In this document: one piece after another, positions 1 to 9,054 of the stretch | Position numbering within the stretch: the first letter of the stretch is position 1 | How the letters are laid out: each line of letters starts with the position of its first letter | Assembly: GCA_037176885.1 (NCBI GenBank) | Contig: JAWWNJ010000032.1 | Location: forward strand, 1,902,962-1,966,961 | Origin: Favolaschia claudopus | Lineage: Eukaryota; Basidiomycota; Agaricomycetes; Agaricales; Mycenaceae | DNA length: 64,000 bases | Reading direction: 5' to 3' | The notes under the pieces: model-generated | What the model was told of the DNA's origin: nothing | Seen by the model: only the letters and a program-made list of their open reading frames with translations | Database searches by the model: none | Translations under genes and position numbers: made by a program

Positions 1-1009
1 GGAGCCGTAGGCAAAGTAGTAGTGGTGGTTTGGGTTATGGTGGGCATGGCCGGAGGAATACCGGAGACGTGCCCAGTCTGGCGTTGTTGGTGTGCGGCGC
101 GAGCAGCGGCTTCGGAGGTCCGCCGGAGATTCGCTGAGAAGACTTCCCTGGAGTAGATTTCCGTCGGATGAGAAGCCTGGTAAGCAGCCCAGCGACTTTG
201 ATCGAAGTTATCCGTAAGACGTCGAGATTCCGCTTCCCGAGCGGCAATGCCAGAAGATGTGGTGAGGAAAGAAGTTCGGACCGGAGAAACTGGTTGGGGA
301 GCAATGAGCTGACTGCGGTGGTGCCGGGCTGCAGCACGCTGTTCGCGGTCGGCTTGTTGTTTCGGGAGAGGTCCGATGAAAGGCTCCCGATTCATAGACA
401 GTGGGCGTCAGAAGTGTAGTCTGAATATACTGTCAAGTACTGTGTACGGACTCAAAGGGCAAAGTCCGCGGATCGGAACCGGAGGTCGGAGATCGGAGAT
501 CGGAGTCCGAGGTGTCGGAGTGGGCTTGGCTTCAGCTCGTGCGCTGCGCCCTTCCGAACGCCCAAGGCCCAATTTGCGGAGCGGAGTCGGAGCGGAGTTC
601 GGACGGAGTCAAACAAAGATAGAGACAGACTTAGTCGATATTCAGACTAAAGTACATAGACGGAATACAGAAGTATTTATACTAAGTAGAAAGTCCGGAG
701 TAAGTCCGGTGGAGAACAATAAGAACAATAAGGAGTCCGGACGAAAATGGTAAGTGTTAAGCGAAGATAATAACGGAGGATGGATGTCGGTGATGCATAA
801 GTCATAGGAACATACATGAGGCAAGAGACAATAAGAATGCCAAGACGGTTATACGGGAAAACGCTCAGAAGACCTTCATTGCGTAAAACCCGGAGTCCGA
901 AGGCAAGTCCGAGTCCGGTCGGTGTTTGACGTGGGGCCGGAGTTCGGAGTCGGAGTTCAGAGTGCCGTAAGGGGCACGGGACGTGACAGAAAGCTAACAT
1001 GCATTCAAG
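1..1009. other. Gene-poor left edge with CGGAGTC-rich short repeats
   Basis: No convincing gene is visible. Bases 1-420 are GC-rich and broken in all frames; one short frame near the start is Ser/Gly-rich and could be a relic. From about 470 to 960 the sequence repeats variants of CGGAGTC/CGGAGTTCGG (for example around 478-520, 580-610, 690-700, 890-960), a degenerate simple repeat. A branch-site-like GCTAAC at 993-998 followed by AG at 1008-1009 marks the intron end upstream of the lectin exon fragment that starts at 1010. Earlier lectin exons should lie here, but I could not recognise them. Confidence 0.5.
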
Positions 1010-1084
1010 ATCGACGGAATCGCAGTCACCTACGCCTCAGGCTTAGGCAACACTCAAACAACAACGATCTCACATGGCACGTCC
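1010..1084 (+). pseudogene. Jacalin-like lectin gene, exon fragment left of transposon A
   Basis: This 25-codon piece begins after an intron-like CTAAC...AG and reads in one frame (KIDGIAVTYASG...). It matches the start of a jacalin-type beta-prism lectin strand of the form IDxIxVTY. It stops being coding exactly at 1084, where transposon A begins. The same frame resumes at 6013 after the second copy of the 9-bp duplication. Jacalin-like domains bind mannose- or galactose-type glycans. That function is inferred from family resemblance only, and the gene is clearly inactivated. Upstream exons were not found. Confidence 0.6.
1076..1084. repeat. Left 9-bp target-site duplication of element A
   Basis: GGCACGTCC lies directly left of the element end GATGGTTAC and is repeated exactly at 6004-6012, right of the other end. 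The copy lies inside lectin coding sequence, so the duplication can be confirmed by frame: removing the element plus one copy keeps the codons in register. Confidence 0.9.
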
Positions 1085-2699
1085 GATGGTTACTAAAGTT
1101 ACTTGTCAAAACTTACTTTACCTGCCAAAATGTACGTTGCGTTACTTTTGGCTGAGAAAGCAAACTTTTCACGTAAAAGTACAAGTTTTTGATGCCATCT
1201 GATGGCAAAAGTAACTTTTGCTGATCTTACTTTGGCTGGCGGCGTCGACAAATCCTACTTTTCTTTACTTTCCCTTAACTTTTCCCTTCAAATCCACTAG
1301 GAATGCTTAGGAGACTGTCTTGGAGGCTATTTGAGGTAATGTTCCTTTCTTCTGATGAGTCTGCGCGCTTTGCCAGCCTTTCAGGGCATTATGTTGATAA
1401 AAACCGCTTATCGTGTCAATAGACACGATAGTCATTCATCGGGATTCGACCGAAAATCATTCATTTATCTGTTCTATTGAGATTTTCGGCAAATTAGGCA
1501 TACAGGGAGGCAAACTATAAGCAAATTGCTCACTCCGAAGCCAAAATTGAGTTGATATTTCTCCAGAACACCTAATGTGGCGTGCTTGCCGCACTTGTTG
1601 AATTCAATTTAATCCTTTTGCCTGAGCAGTTTGAGATCCCGAAATGTCAAGAATGGCTGTGTAGTTTACGAGCTGTCCGAGATATATGGTGTGTTGAGAA
1701 CTTCTCCTCGACTTTTTACTTTGAATTAAAACCAAATATCTATGATCAGCCTCGTTGAATCGCTATTGTGCTCAACTCACCGAGATTTTTGAAGCAAATA
1801 TCTTGCCGAGGAGTTACTTCTGACTCGGTTCAAGGTGTACATTGATATTCTCGAGTATGTTGTCAACGCATCTGCGGCGAAGCTGAAAACTGACTTCACA
1901 TCAACCCCAGAATCGAACTATGGATTCATACCAAGCATCGGAATGCATCAAGCAATCCAACTTCTGCCCTGAAAGCGATGTTTGAATAGAATTGGGTCAA
2001 AATCGACTGTTCCGAGTCCAGCGTCAAAAATTCTTCACCGAAGAGCAATTGTAGCTCCATCAGGCAGCTGCCGTTTCACCTGTGAGTACTCCCGGTTCAA
2101 CGATGGGGCCGTGAATCATGCGTTATGCTTGAAAATAATAACAACAGTGAGGAGACTGAATAATCTAGTTGAACGACTGTTTGGCAGCAGGCTGCTCCTC
2201 CATTAATCAGTGGCAGATCAACTGGTAGTTAACACTAAGTGGAAAGCCTATCTAATTCAATTGATCAAGGTGGAGTACGATATCGAAGAGTAGCAAACCA
2301 AAACAAAGTAAAGATAATTGAATGAAGCCCCGTACTTGACCGCTTCAATGTACAGCACTGATTGAAGGGGGAAGAACTGAATTCGTTTATTCGCTAGCTT
2401 GATATTACAATGCTTCCTGAATCTTGAGAGCGCAAACAGCTAACTACTTGGGTTGAGATAGCGTTGATTCTTGTGGGAAGTAATAGTAAGCCGGAGAATG
2501 AACTGTAATTGCGCTCGTATAAATGATTGAACAACCAGTTGCTTTAGTAGGACGAATTGGGTGGGTAAGTTCTCCTTGAAGAGCTTTGGGCAAGTTCCGG
2601 GTTGACCCTAGCCATACTCGGCCGTCACTCATTCCGCCTTGTTTGAACGGCGCACGCCGCAGACCTCCATGGTGAGCGCGATTTTGCCAGCTCACAATA

Positions 2700-3780
2700 A
2701 GTAAATCACAGTATAAGTAAGGGTAAAGTACCGTAGAAGTAAAGTAAAGTACATTATAGTAGAAGTAAAGCAAAGTACAAGTAGAAGCTACTCAAGTGAA
2801 CTGGTTCAGAACTGCTAAGTAAATTCAAGCACTGCTAAGTAACCGTTGACTGTTTTAGTCGAAAAGTTATCCACACTCGAAAGGAACGGTTCAATTAGAG
2901 CTGTAGATTGCTCTACAGAAGTAGAGGCTACATCAAGTTGCAGCCCCGTGAATCTGTCTTTAGACTGGTCAGTTTCCTTCAGTCGTTGCATTCAACATGC
3001 CGAGGAGTTCAGCCTGCCCCTGACTCCCGAAGCTTCGGCACCCGCAGCATTGGTATATGCCGAGCTGCGGCACAGCTATCCGAAACTGGCCGGAGGGTCC
3101 AATGCAAGTAACAAGAAGTAGGATCAATTCGGTACGGTGAAGCATCCTCAAGTACAGGGAAGTAGCTTTGAGTACTGCCAAGTAACTTTAAGTGCAGACC
3201 AGGTAAAATCTAAGTATAGTAAAGTAAAGGGAACAGAATCGGACTAACAACGCAAGAAACTCAACTTTCCCCGAGGCTACAAGAGATCGGCCTCAACTAA
3301 ATGAAGTACAAGTAGAAACTACGCAAGTAAATTGCCAAGTAAAATCAAGCACTGTTGCATCATCGCTGACTCCTGAAACTTCGGCACACGGAATATTGCC
3401 GCTTGCCGAGCTTCGGCACACCTCCATGAAGCTATCCCGAGCATCCGATGCAAGTCACAAGAGGTAGGTTCGATTCTATACCGGAAAGTATTGCCAAGTA
3501 CGGTGAAGTAACTTAAAGTAAAGCCAAGTAACTTTGGGTGCTGACAAGTAACTTGAAGTACAGTCAAGTAAATCAAGTACAGTAAAGTAAACTGAAGCAG
3601 ACTAACAATGGAGGAAACTCAGCTGTCTCCGAGTCTACAACAGGTCAACCTGAAGGAGAGTAAATGCAAGTAAAGTAAAGTAAAGTAGCAAGTACGAGCA
3701 AGCAGGTAGTATGTGCAAGTAAAGTAAATCAAGTGCCAGTAAAGTAAAGTAAAGCGACAAGTAAGAGTACTAAGTAGCTA
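2700..3780. repeat. AAGTAAAGTA-rich internal repeats of element A, with a diverged duplication
   Basis: The interior of element A carries many copies of AAGTAAAGTA and related AGTACA words at 2700-2790, 3100-3240 and 3480-3780, continuing at 5020-5300. Two stretches, about 3010-3135 and 3365-3490, are diverged copies of one sequence: both contain CTGACTCC(C/T)GAA, a CTTCGGCAC block, GCCGAGC(T)...CGGCAC and CCGATGCAAGT or CCAATGCAAGT. They are about 350 bp apart. No protein-coding sense is apparent. Confidence 0.6.
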
Positions 3781-3789
3781 AAGCATTGG

Positions 3790-4865
3790 ACAGGACAGGC
3801 ACAGGCTCTGCGTGACGGGCATGATACCGTGTTGATTGTTTCTGACTCCCAGGCGGGTCTGCAGTCCGTTCTCTCCACCTCCCCGCGCTCCGGCCAGTTC
3901 AGAGCCATCGCTTACGACCGCCTGCTCCGTCAAGCACAGGAACTCCATCCTCACCTTCGAATCACCAACTTGTGGACCCCAGCGCATATTGGAACCGCAG
4001 GGAACGAGTTCGCCGACGTGGCTGCAAAGGATGCGACGCGCCTGACCCCTTCGCCTTCGGCCTTCGTCTCCCTTACAACGTGTCGGCGTCGCATTCGCGA
4101 GAACATCGTCACGCGCTGGACGGAACGCTGGGCGTTGAGCTCGACTGGGTCTGCCCTACGTCAAATTGATCGGACTCCACCATCCACCATCCTTCGGCAG
4201 CCATACACTGCTAGCATCCCGCGCGCCGTCATCTCTCTCTCATATCGCGCCTCCGCACGGACTTCTCCTCTCTCAACGCGACGAGGTTCCGACTACGTCA
4301 AACTGACTCTCCCGCTTGCCCAGCGTGCGGCGCCCGAGAAACTCGTGTCCACTTTCTGCTGCACTGCCCGGCTTGGGAGCACCTCCGCCGCCCACTACAG
4401 CAAGCTTCCTATTCAGCGGGGCTCCTTGGATCAGTTGACGTCCCGTCCTTACTCTCCCACCCCGCCCTTCTTAAGGATCTCGTGGCTTTCGTCACTGCTA
4501 CGCGTCGTTTTTCATGAAGTTGCATCTCTCGCATAATATTTTACTAGCTTACCGCTGACTCCGGCCATAATCTTTCTTTCTGTCTCCCTCTCCTCTGCAG
4601 ACAAGCACCAGCATGGCGATCCTTTTCCTCCCTATCGCATCAACCAACCCAAATCCTGCCCCCCGCCCCCACAAGATTTCCCTGTATGTTTCTCTACTTA
4701 GTTTATCCCTCCATTTACGATAAAATACGGATCCTTACTTACACGTAGCTTATGATTCCTTAGATACAACCGTAGTGTACTATCGCGTAGCCCACGGGCC
4801 AGATACGATAACAGTAGAACATCAAATCAAATCAAATCAAATCAAATCAAATCAAATCAAATCAA
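3790..4865 (+). mobile_element. 5'-truncated LINE (non-LTR retrotransposon): RNase H and C-terminal CCHC-type fragment
   Basis: A frame from about 3826 encodes the C-terminal half of an RNase H domain with VSDSQAG and WTPAHIGTAGNEFADVAAK, including the catalytic Asp and the conserved HxGxxGNExAD box. After a frameshift near 4200-4230, another frame continues to a stop at about 4514. It contains CPACGAxET..HFLLHCPAW, the zf-RVT-type cysteine/histidine motif found after RNase H in Tad/I-type LINEs. A short 3' UTR follows and ends in a pentanucleotide tail. The reverse transcriptase part is absent, as expected for 5' truncation on insertion. The copy lies inside element A and is dead because of the frameshift and truncation. 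Confidence 0.85.
4821..4865 (+). repeat. (ATCAA)9 microsatellite tail of the LINE
   Basis: Nine perfect ATCAA units follow the LINE 3' UTR. Short tandem 3' tails in place of poly(A) are a known feature of several LINE clades and mark the exact 3' end of this insertion. Confidence 0.9.
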
Positions 4866-6003
4866 GTCCATGAAAAGTATAGTTGAGTTGAACACGACGT
4901 CGCATGTGACGGGGTAATAAAGGAGATCAAGGCTGATCCTCGTACTTGGTTGGTTACTTACCAGGAGTGTCGAAATCCCTGTACATGTTGCACCCGTACC
5001 GTATTGAACACAGCATTGGCAAGTAAAGATCAAGTAAAGTATAAGTAAAGAATGGTACAAGTAAAGCTCGGGAAATAAGGCTAAGTAGTTCCCGTTCCGT
5101 ATGCAGCGGGTATGAGCAGGTCGGTTGCAAACCAAGCTGAAGTCTTCTATCGAGTACAGTAAGGGAGTAAAGTTAATCGGAGTTAGGTAGACTACAGTAA
5201 AGTAAAGTAGAAGGAAGCAAAGTAAAGTAAAGAGAATTCAACTACAGTACAGAGAAGTAAACGACGAAGGGACGAGCAGTCACTGTCAAGTAAAGTAAAA
5301 TTTGTACTGGTTGCTCGCTATGGCTCTTCATTCACTCATTTACCTGGAAGAGATAAGGGACAACTACTTAGATACACCATCACCGCAAATAGGTACGGGT
5401 CAGAAATGAATTTGACTTGGGTTCGCTTCTAAGGACTAAGTACCCGTATCAGATCAGATACTGGATCTGCATGATCAAAAATATTTGAACAAGAAGATAA
5501 GAATTCACTGTCTGTGGATCAGTATGGGAGGGAAGTAACTTCAATAATTGAGAGGGATTTGCGCAAATACAACGCGAGTTCAAATGATTCAATCGTGGTT
5601 GATTTGATCGAAGAATGTAACGGTGCCGAGAGGGATCTTTCTTCCACTTAAAGCTCAATATAATGGTCCCATAATATCTCGTATTGTTTGATTCTTGCTG
5701 TCAGGAACGGCGAGTGAGCTGAAGAGGTGCAGAAAAACATCTAATCAAGAAGCGACAGCTGCGGACAAAGCTATAGGGGTGTAAAGACTCAAGGAAGACT
5801 CAAATCACTCAACTCTAGCCCTACTCAAATGCCCCGGAATATCTGTTTTGACAATTGAATTTTAAGCCTGCAAGTAAAAGTAAGTTTCGCCAAGCGTGGG
5901 AAAAGTACATCAAAGTAAAGTAAAGTAACGCAACGTACGCCCAGCGAAAATAAGCGGCCATCAAAGTACAAGTAACCCCCCTCAAGTTACTTTTTGCGGT
6001 CTC

Positions 6004-6012
6004 GGCACGTCC
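6004..6012. repeat. Right 9-bp target-site duplication of element A
   Basis: GGCACGTCC, identical to 1076-1084. It sits between the element end ...GCGGTCTC and lectin coding sequence that continues at 6013. Confidence 0.9.
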
Positions 6013-6600
6013 CAGTCGGCGGACGGGCCCACGAATACCGCGGTAATTTTAAGCGGTCAGTATATCATCCATTCCTCTTCCCCTTCGTCTGAGCTGAGCT
6101 GACTGAGGTATTGTCAATGATCTTTAACTTTTTAGCAAACGAAACAGTCAGGAGCGTCGCCGGCGTCAGCGGCACACGCGCCCCATTTGGACTTCGTATC
6201 CTACAACTCAAGTTTGAGATTCTCGACGCGGCTACTAACGCGACGCGGATTGTGGGGGTAAGTTCTCCGCGCGGCTATTTCCTCCTCCTCTTCTCTCTTT
6301 ATTCTCTTCAACGCTCGCTGACTCGATCTCTTCCTCTCCCCTTTCCATTTAATTTATTTTGCAGCCCTTCGGCTCCGCCAGCGGAACCGCATTCAACGTC
6401 ACTAGCGCAGGCCCGCTCCTTGCGCTGGGTGGGTTTGCGATCGATACGAATTCGTGAGTGTTTTCTTGCGTGTGAGCTGGGCATGAATGAATGGATGACT
6501 GTTTCCATTAATTGTAGTTGCGGAGTTGAACGGCGCGCCGGGCGGGCTGTATGGGTTGACGTTTATTACTTCGACGGGGTTTGATTGTCCATCGGCGTAG
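6013..6600 (+). pseudogene. Jacalin-like lectin gene, remainder right of transposon A
   Basis: The exon continues in frame from 6013 to 6055, then an intron (6056-6135), exon 6136-6257, intron with GTAAGT (6258-6364), exon 6365-6453, intron (6454-6517) and a last exon to a stop near 6600. The residues fit the jacalin-fold pattern: a GPFGSASGTAFNVT stretch, then LLALGGFAID, then a GGLYGLTFIT-like last strand. The last exon reads this good strand only in a frame one base off from the spliced frame (stop TAG 6598-6600), suggesting a frameshift in addition to the transposon. The gene is therefore inactive in this assembly. Glycan binding is inferred from the family. Confidence 0.65.
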
Positions 6601-6808
6601 GAGGGACAGAGAAAGAGAGAGGGGGTGGTTGATTTGAAATTTCTTTACGAACCTTGTACGGTCGCTCAGAACGCCTCTGCTAATTATGGTAATATTTTCG
6701 CTGTTGCTCATAATTGAATTACATAGACAGGAACGCTCCGCGATGGGTATACATGCTTCAGAAACCTACATTCGCCACTTCACTCTGCACCTCTCACAAT
6801 CCCTTCGC

Positions 6809-8104
6809 CTACTCGTCCTCTTCCTCTTCCTCTGCTTCTTCCTCCCCATCCCGATCCTCATCCCCATCAACCAACTCATCAAAATTCCCTTGACAATGCA
6901 CCAACTCCAACTCAAAATTCCGATGGTGTTCCAACAGATCCATCAACTGCTCCGCGTACATATCATACACATTAATCAACTTCAACCGCGTGAGCCTTAT
7001 CCCAAATCGCCGGAAATATTCCATGAACGAGGTATGGAATGTGTTGTGGTTTTCGGAATAATACGACTCGCCCTGGTGGTTCAGCGTGAAGGAGATGAGA
7101 GCGGGGAGGTGGAAGCGAAGGAGGAAGGCTGTGACAGATGCGTAGCGGGAGAATACCAGTTCGAGATGCGTTATTGATGCAAGGACAATTCGAGTCTCAT
7201 CTGTAGGTCGAGGTTGAGCTGGGTTTGACTCATGATCCAGAGGCGCGTCATCATCGTCCGCGATGGGCCATATCCCGCTGACATTGCCCTCCTCGTCGTC
7301 CGACTCGTCGAAACTATAATGCTCCGCCGAAGCGTGAACGTCCAGATGAAACGCACACCTCTCGAGCGAGTCGAGAAGCGGGAGCATACGATACAAACTT
7401 TCTTCCGGCACGGGAATCCGAATCTCCAAGCTCCGCATCGCAGGGAGATTCAGCCCCAGCGCAAGGGGGTCAATCTTGCCGCTGCAAAACACCCAATTGG
7501 TGATGCTGATCGCAAAGCTAGAGAGCCGGGGCGCCAGTTGTTCCATGGGTGTACGCGTGGTGTCGTCTGGATGACATACATGCCATTCCTCCTCCGGGTT
7601 CTCCATCTGGCAGAGGAACGTCAAGCGATCGAGCTGGGGGAAGGTGTCGGGAGGGAGATGGAAGAAGGTGCGGAGGTGATGGTCGTCGACGATGATATCC
7701 AATACCCTAATCTGCCGGCCGTACGGAATGACAACGTCTTTGAGGACACGGTGAGGCATTCGTTCGCTACAATTGAGCTCGAGCTCTAGGCTCCAACAAT
7801 TGTTGGGATGGCCGGGCTGTCCGAGAAGCTGGAGTAGCAGCTCTAGTACGATTGGATAGTCGTCTTCGTCTCCAAATTCAACATCGAACCGCTGCCAGAG
7901 TCTCGCTCGGGCAAGGTTTCTCCAGCGACGGTTAACTTGCCCGATGTCGATGATGGAGTCTTGCCAATAGCGCAGGCCGCGAGCTTGGTGTCGGGATAAT
8001 GGGATTCGGTTGGCTCGGGGGTGGGTTTTAATGCTGTCTGCGTTTTCGACGGCCCAGATGAAAATCATCGTCGAGATTTCATTGGGGAGAGCGTTTGCGG
8101 ACAT
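6809..8104 (-). CDS. F-box-like / LRR-type protein
   Basis: A single-exon frame of 431 residues starts with ATG at 8104 (MSANALPNEISTMIFIWAV). The N-terminus fits the degenerate F-box-like domain common in Agaricomycetes: LPNEI..IF at residues 6-15, then a conserved W..SIIDIGQVNRRWRNLA at about 48-66. The rest alternates hydrophobic strand/helix segments like degenerate leucine-rich repeats. The tail, about 25 residues, is strongly acidic (Asp/Glu). Such proteins are thought to be substrate adaptors of SCF ubiquitin ligases, but the large Agaricomycete paralogue group is mostly untested. It stands alone, between lectin debris and a gene-poor stretch. Function is inferred; coding status is well supported by frame length and start. 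Confidence 0.8.
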   Translation of the reverse strand: MSANALPNEISTMIFIWAVENADSIKTHPRANRIPLSRHQARGLRYWQDSIIDIGQVNRRWRNLARARLWQRFDVEFGDEDDYPIVLELLLQLLGQPGHPNNCWSLELELNCSERMPHRVLKDVVIPYGRQIRVLDIIVDDHHLRTFFHLPPDTFPQLDRLTFLCQMENPEEEWHVCHPDDTTRTPMEQLAPRLSSFAISITNWVFCSGKIDPLALGLNLPAMRSLEIRIPVPEESLYRMLPLLDSLERCAFHLDVHASAEHYSFDESDDEEGNVSGIWPIADDDDAPLDHESNPAQPRPTDETRIVLASITHLELVFSRYASVTAFLLRFHLPALISFTLNHQGESYYSENHNTFHTSFMEYFRRFGIRLTRLKLINVYDMYAEQLMDLLEHHRNFELELVHCQGNFDELVDGDEDRDGEEEAEEEEEDE

Positions 8105-8740
8105 CTTTTCGTGGACTTTGTGGCAGAAATGAGACAGAGAGCAGGAATGTGAAGGGAAGTGAGGCTGCAGCGCACCGATGGTATTCGATCTTCAATGGAT
8201 GTGACTTGGGGGAGCTCGAGCAACAGCCTGCCATCTTATATCTTGCTGCCCTTGTAATCTGGCGTCGTCTTACATGTTGTAGAGGACTAACAATAAGGGC
8301 CGCACTTTTGGAACCTGTTCTCCTAAATCGAGACAATACATTGCAGTACAATGCCCACGAATCGGAAAACAACATCAACGGTCTAGTATTAAAGCTATGC
8401 ATCATCAACGAGGCGTACCTTGGGAAATTAAGAGGACAAAGCGCCAGTACTTTGTCTTGGAATCGTCTCCTAGTAACTATCATTTCGCCTGTTGTACAGC
8501 TGAGAGAAGTTCCCGAAAACGGGAAGCAAAGAACAATAGCATTGGGGTCGTGGGAAGCCCTGAGTCGTCGCCAGTGTGCTTCACTGTTTCAGGGCTATCG
8601 CCTCAATCTGCACGGATCGATGAGCTGGGAAGACAAAGTCAGGAAGCGAAACAATTAGCATTCGAGAACAGTTACAGGTAGGTTCTCCTTGGGTTTTCTG
8701 GTCGGAGTCGGAAGAGACAGAGTTGGCACAGCCCGACGGG
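8105..8740. other. Intergenic, nothing recognised
   Basis: Upstream flank of the F-box-like gene. Several overlapping open frames exist on both strands, but none shows a family motif, splice structure or consistent coding pattern. Confidence 0.5.
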
Positions 8741-8748
8741 CCGGAGAT

Positions 8749-9054
8749 TCAGCGCGCCGCCGATTGCTGAGTTATGATCTCGCGAATGTGCAAGGCGACG
8801 TCGGCAGGTGGTGAGGGAGATGAATGCTCAAGGGAAGGGAGAGAGGAGCTCATTATCGATGGTCCCGATGCTGTATGAGCAGGAGTCCGGAGATTGATTA
8901 CTTTCGCGGAGATGGGGGCTTGATGGGGGCAGTCATGCAAGGCTTGGCGGGGTAGTCCGTTATACGCTATGGCTCTGAACTGGCTAGATCGAGGGGCAGG
9001 GAGAGAACAGATTGAAGACTGACAGTCAGAAACAATCAGGTTCGGTATGTGCAC
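8749..9054 (-). pseudogene. LINE RNase H relic
   Basis: On the minus strand a degraded frame contains IVSDCQSS...SQFRAIAYNGLPRQ and LRTPAHT, which align with the RNase H fragment at 3826-4040 (VSDSQAG, GQFRAIAYDRLLRQ, LWTPAHIG). The HxGxxGNE box is broken by substitutions and frameshifts. It is a second, older LINE copy related to the one nested in element A. Confidence 0.7.

Larger units (their letters stand above)
1085..6003. mobile_element. DNA transposon copy A (4.9 kb), same family as element B
   Basis: The ends are GATGGTTACTAAAGTTACTT on the left and, read inward from the right, GAGACCGCAAAAAGTAACTT. Both share AAAGT(A/T)ACTT at the same offset, and both contain a TACGTTGCGTTACTTT-type block about 50-60 bp in, so they form imperfect terminal inverted repeats rich in TTACTT/AAGTAA. 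A perfect 9-bp duplication (GGCACGTCC) flanks the element. Its left and right ends match, in reverse complement, the right and left ends of element B at 46334 and 41859. The interior holds long runs of AAGTAAAGTA, diverged direct repeats (about 3010-3135 and 3365-3490) and a nested LINE fragment. I found no intact transposase, so this copy is probably non-autonomous or decayed. The 9-bp duplication and GA termini resemble Mutator-like elements; this is inference. Confidence 0.85.
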
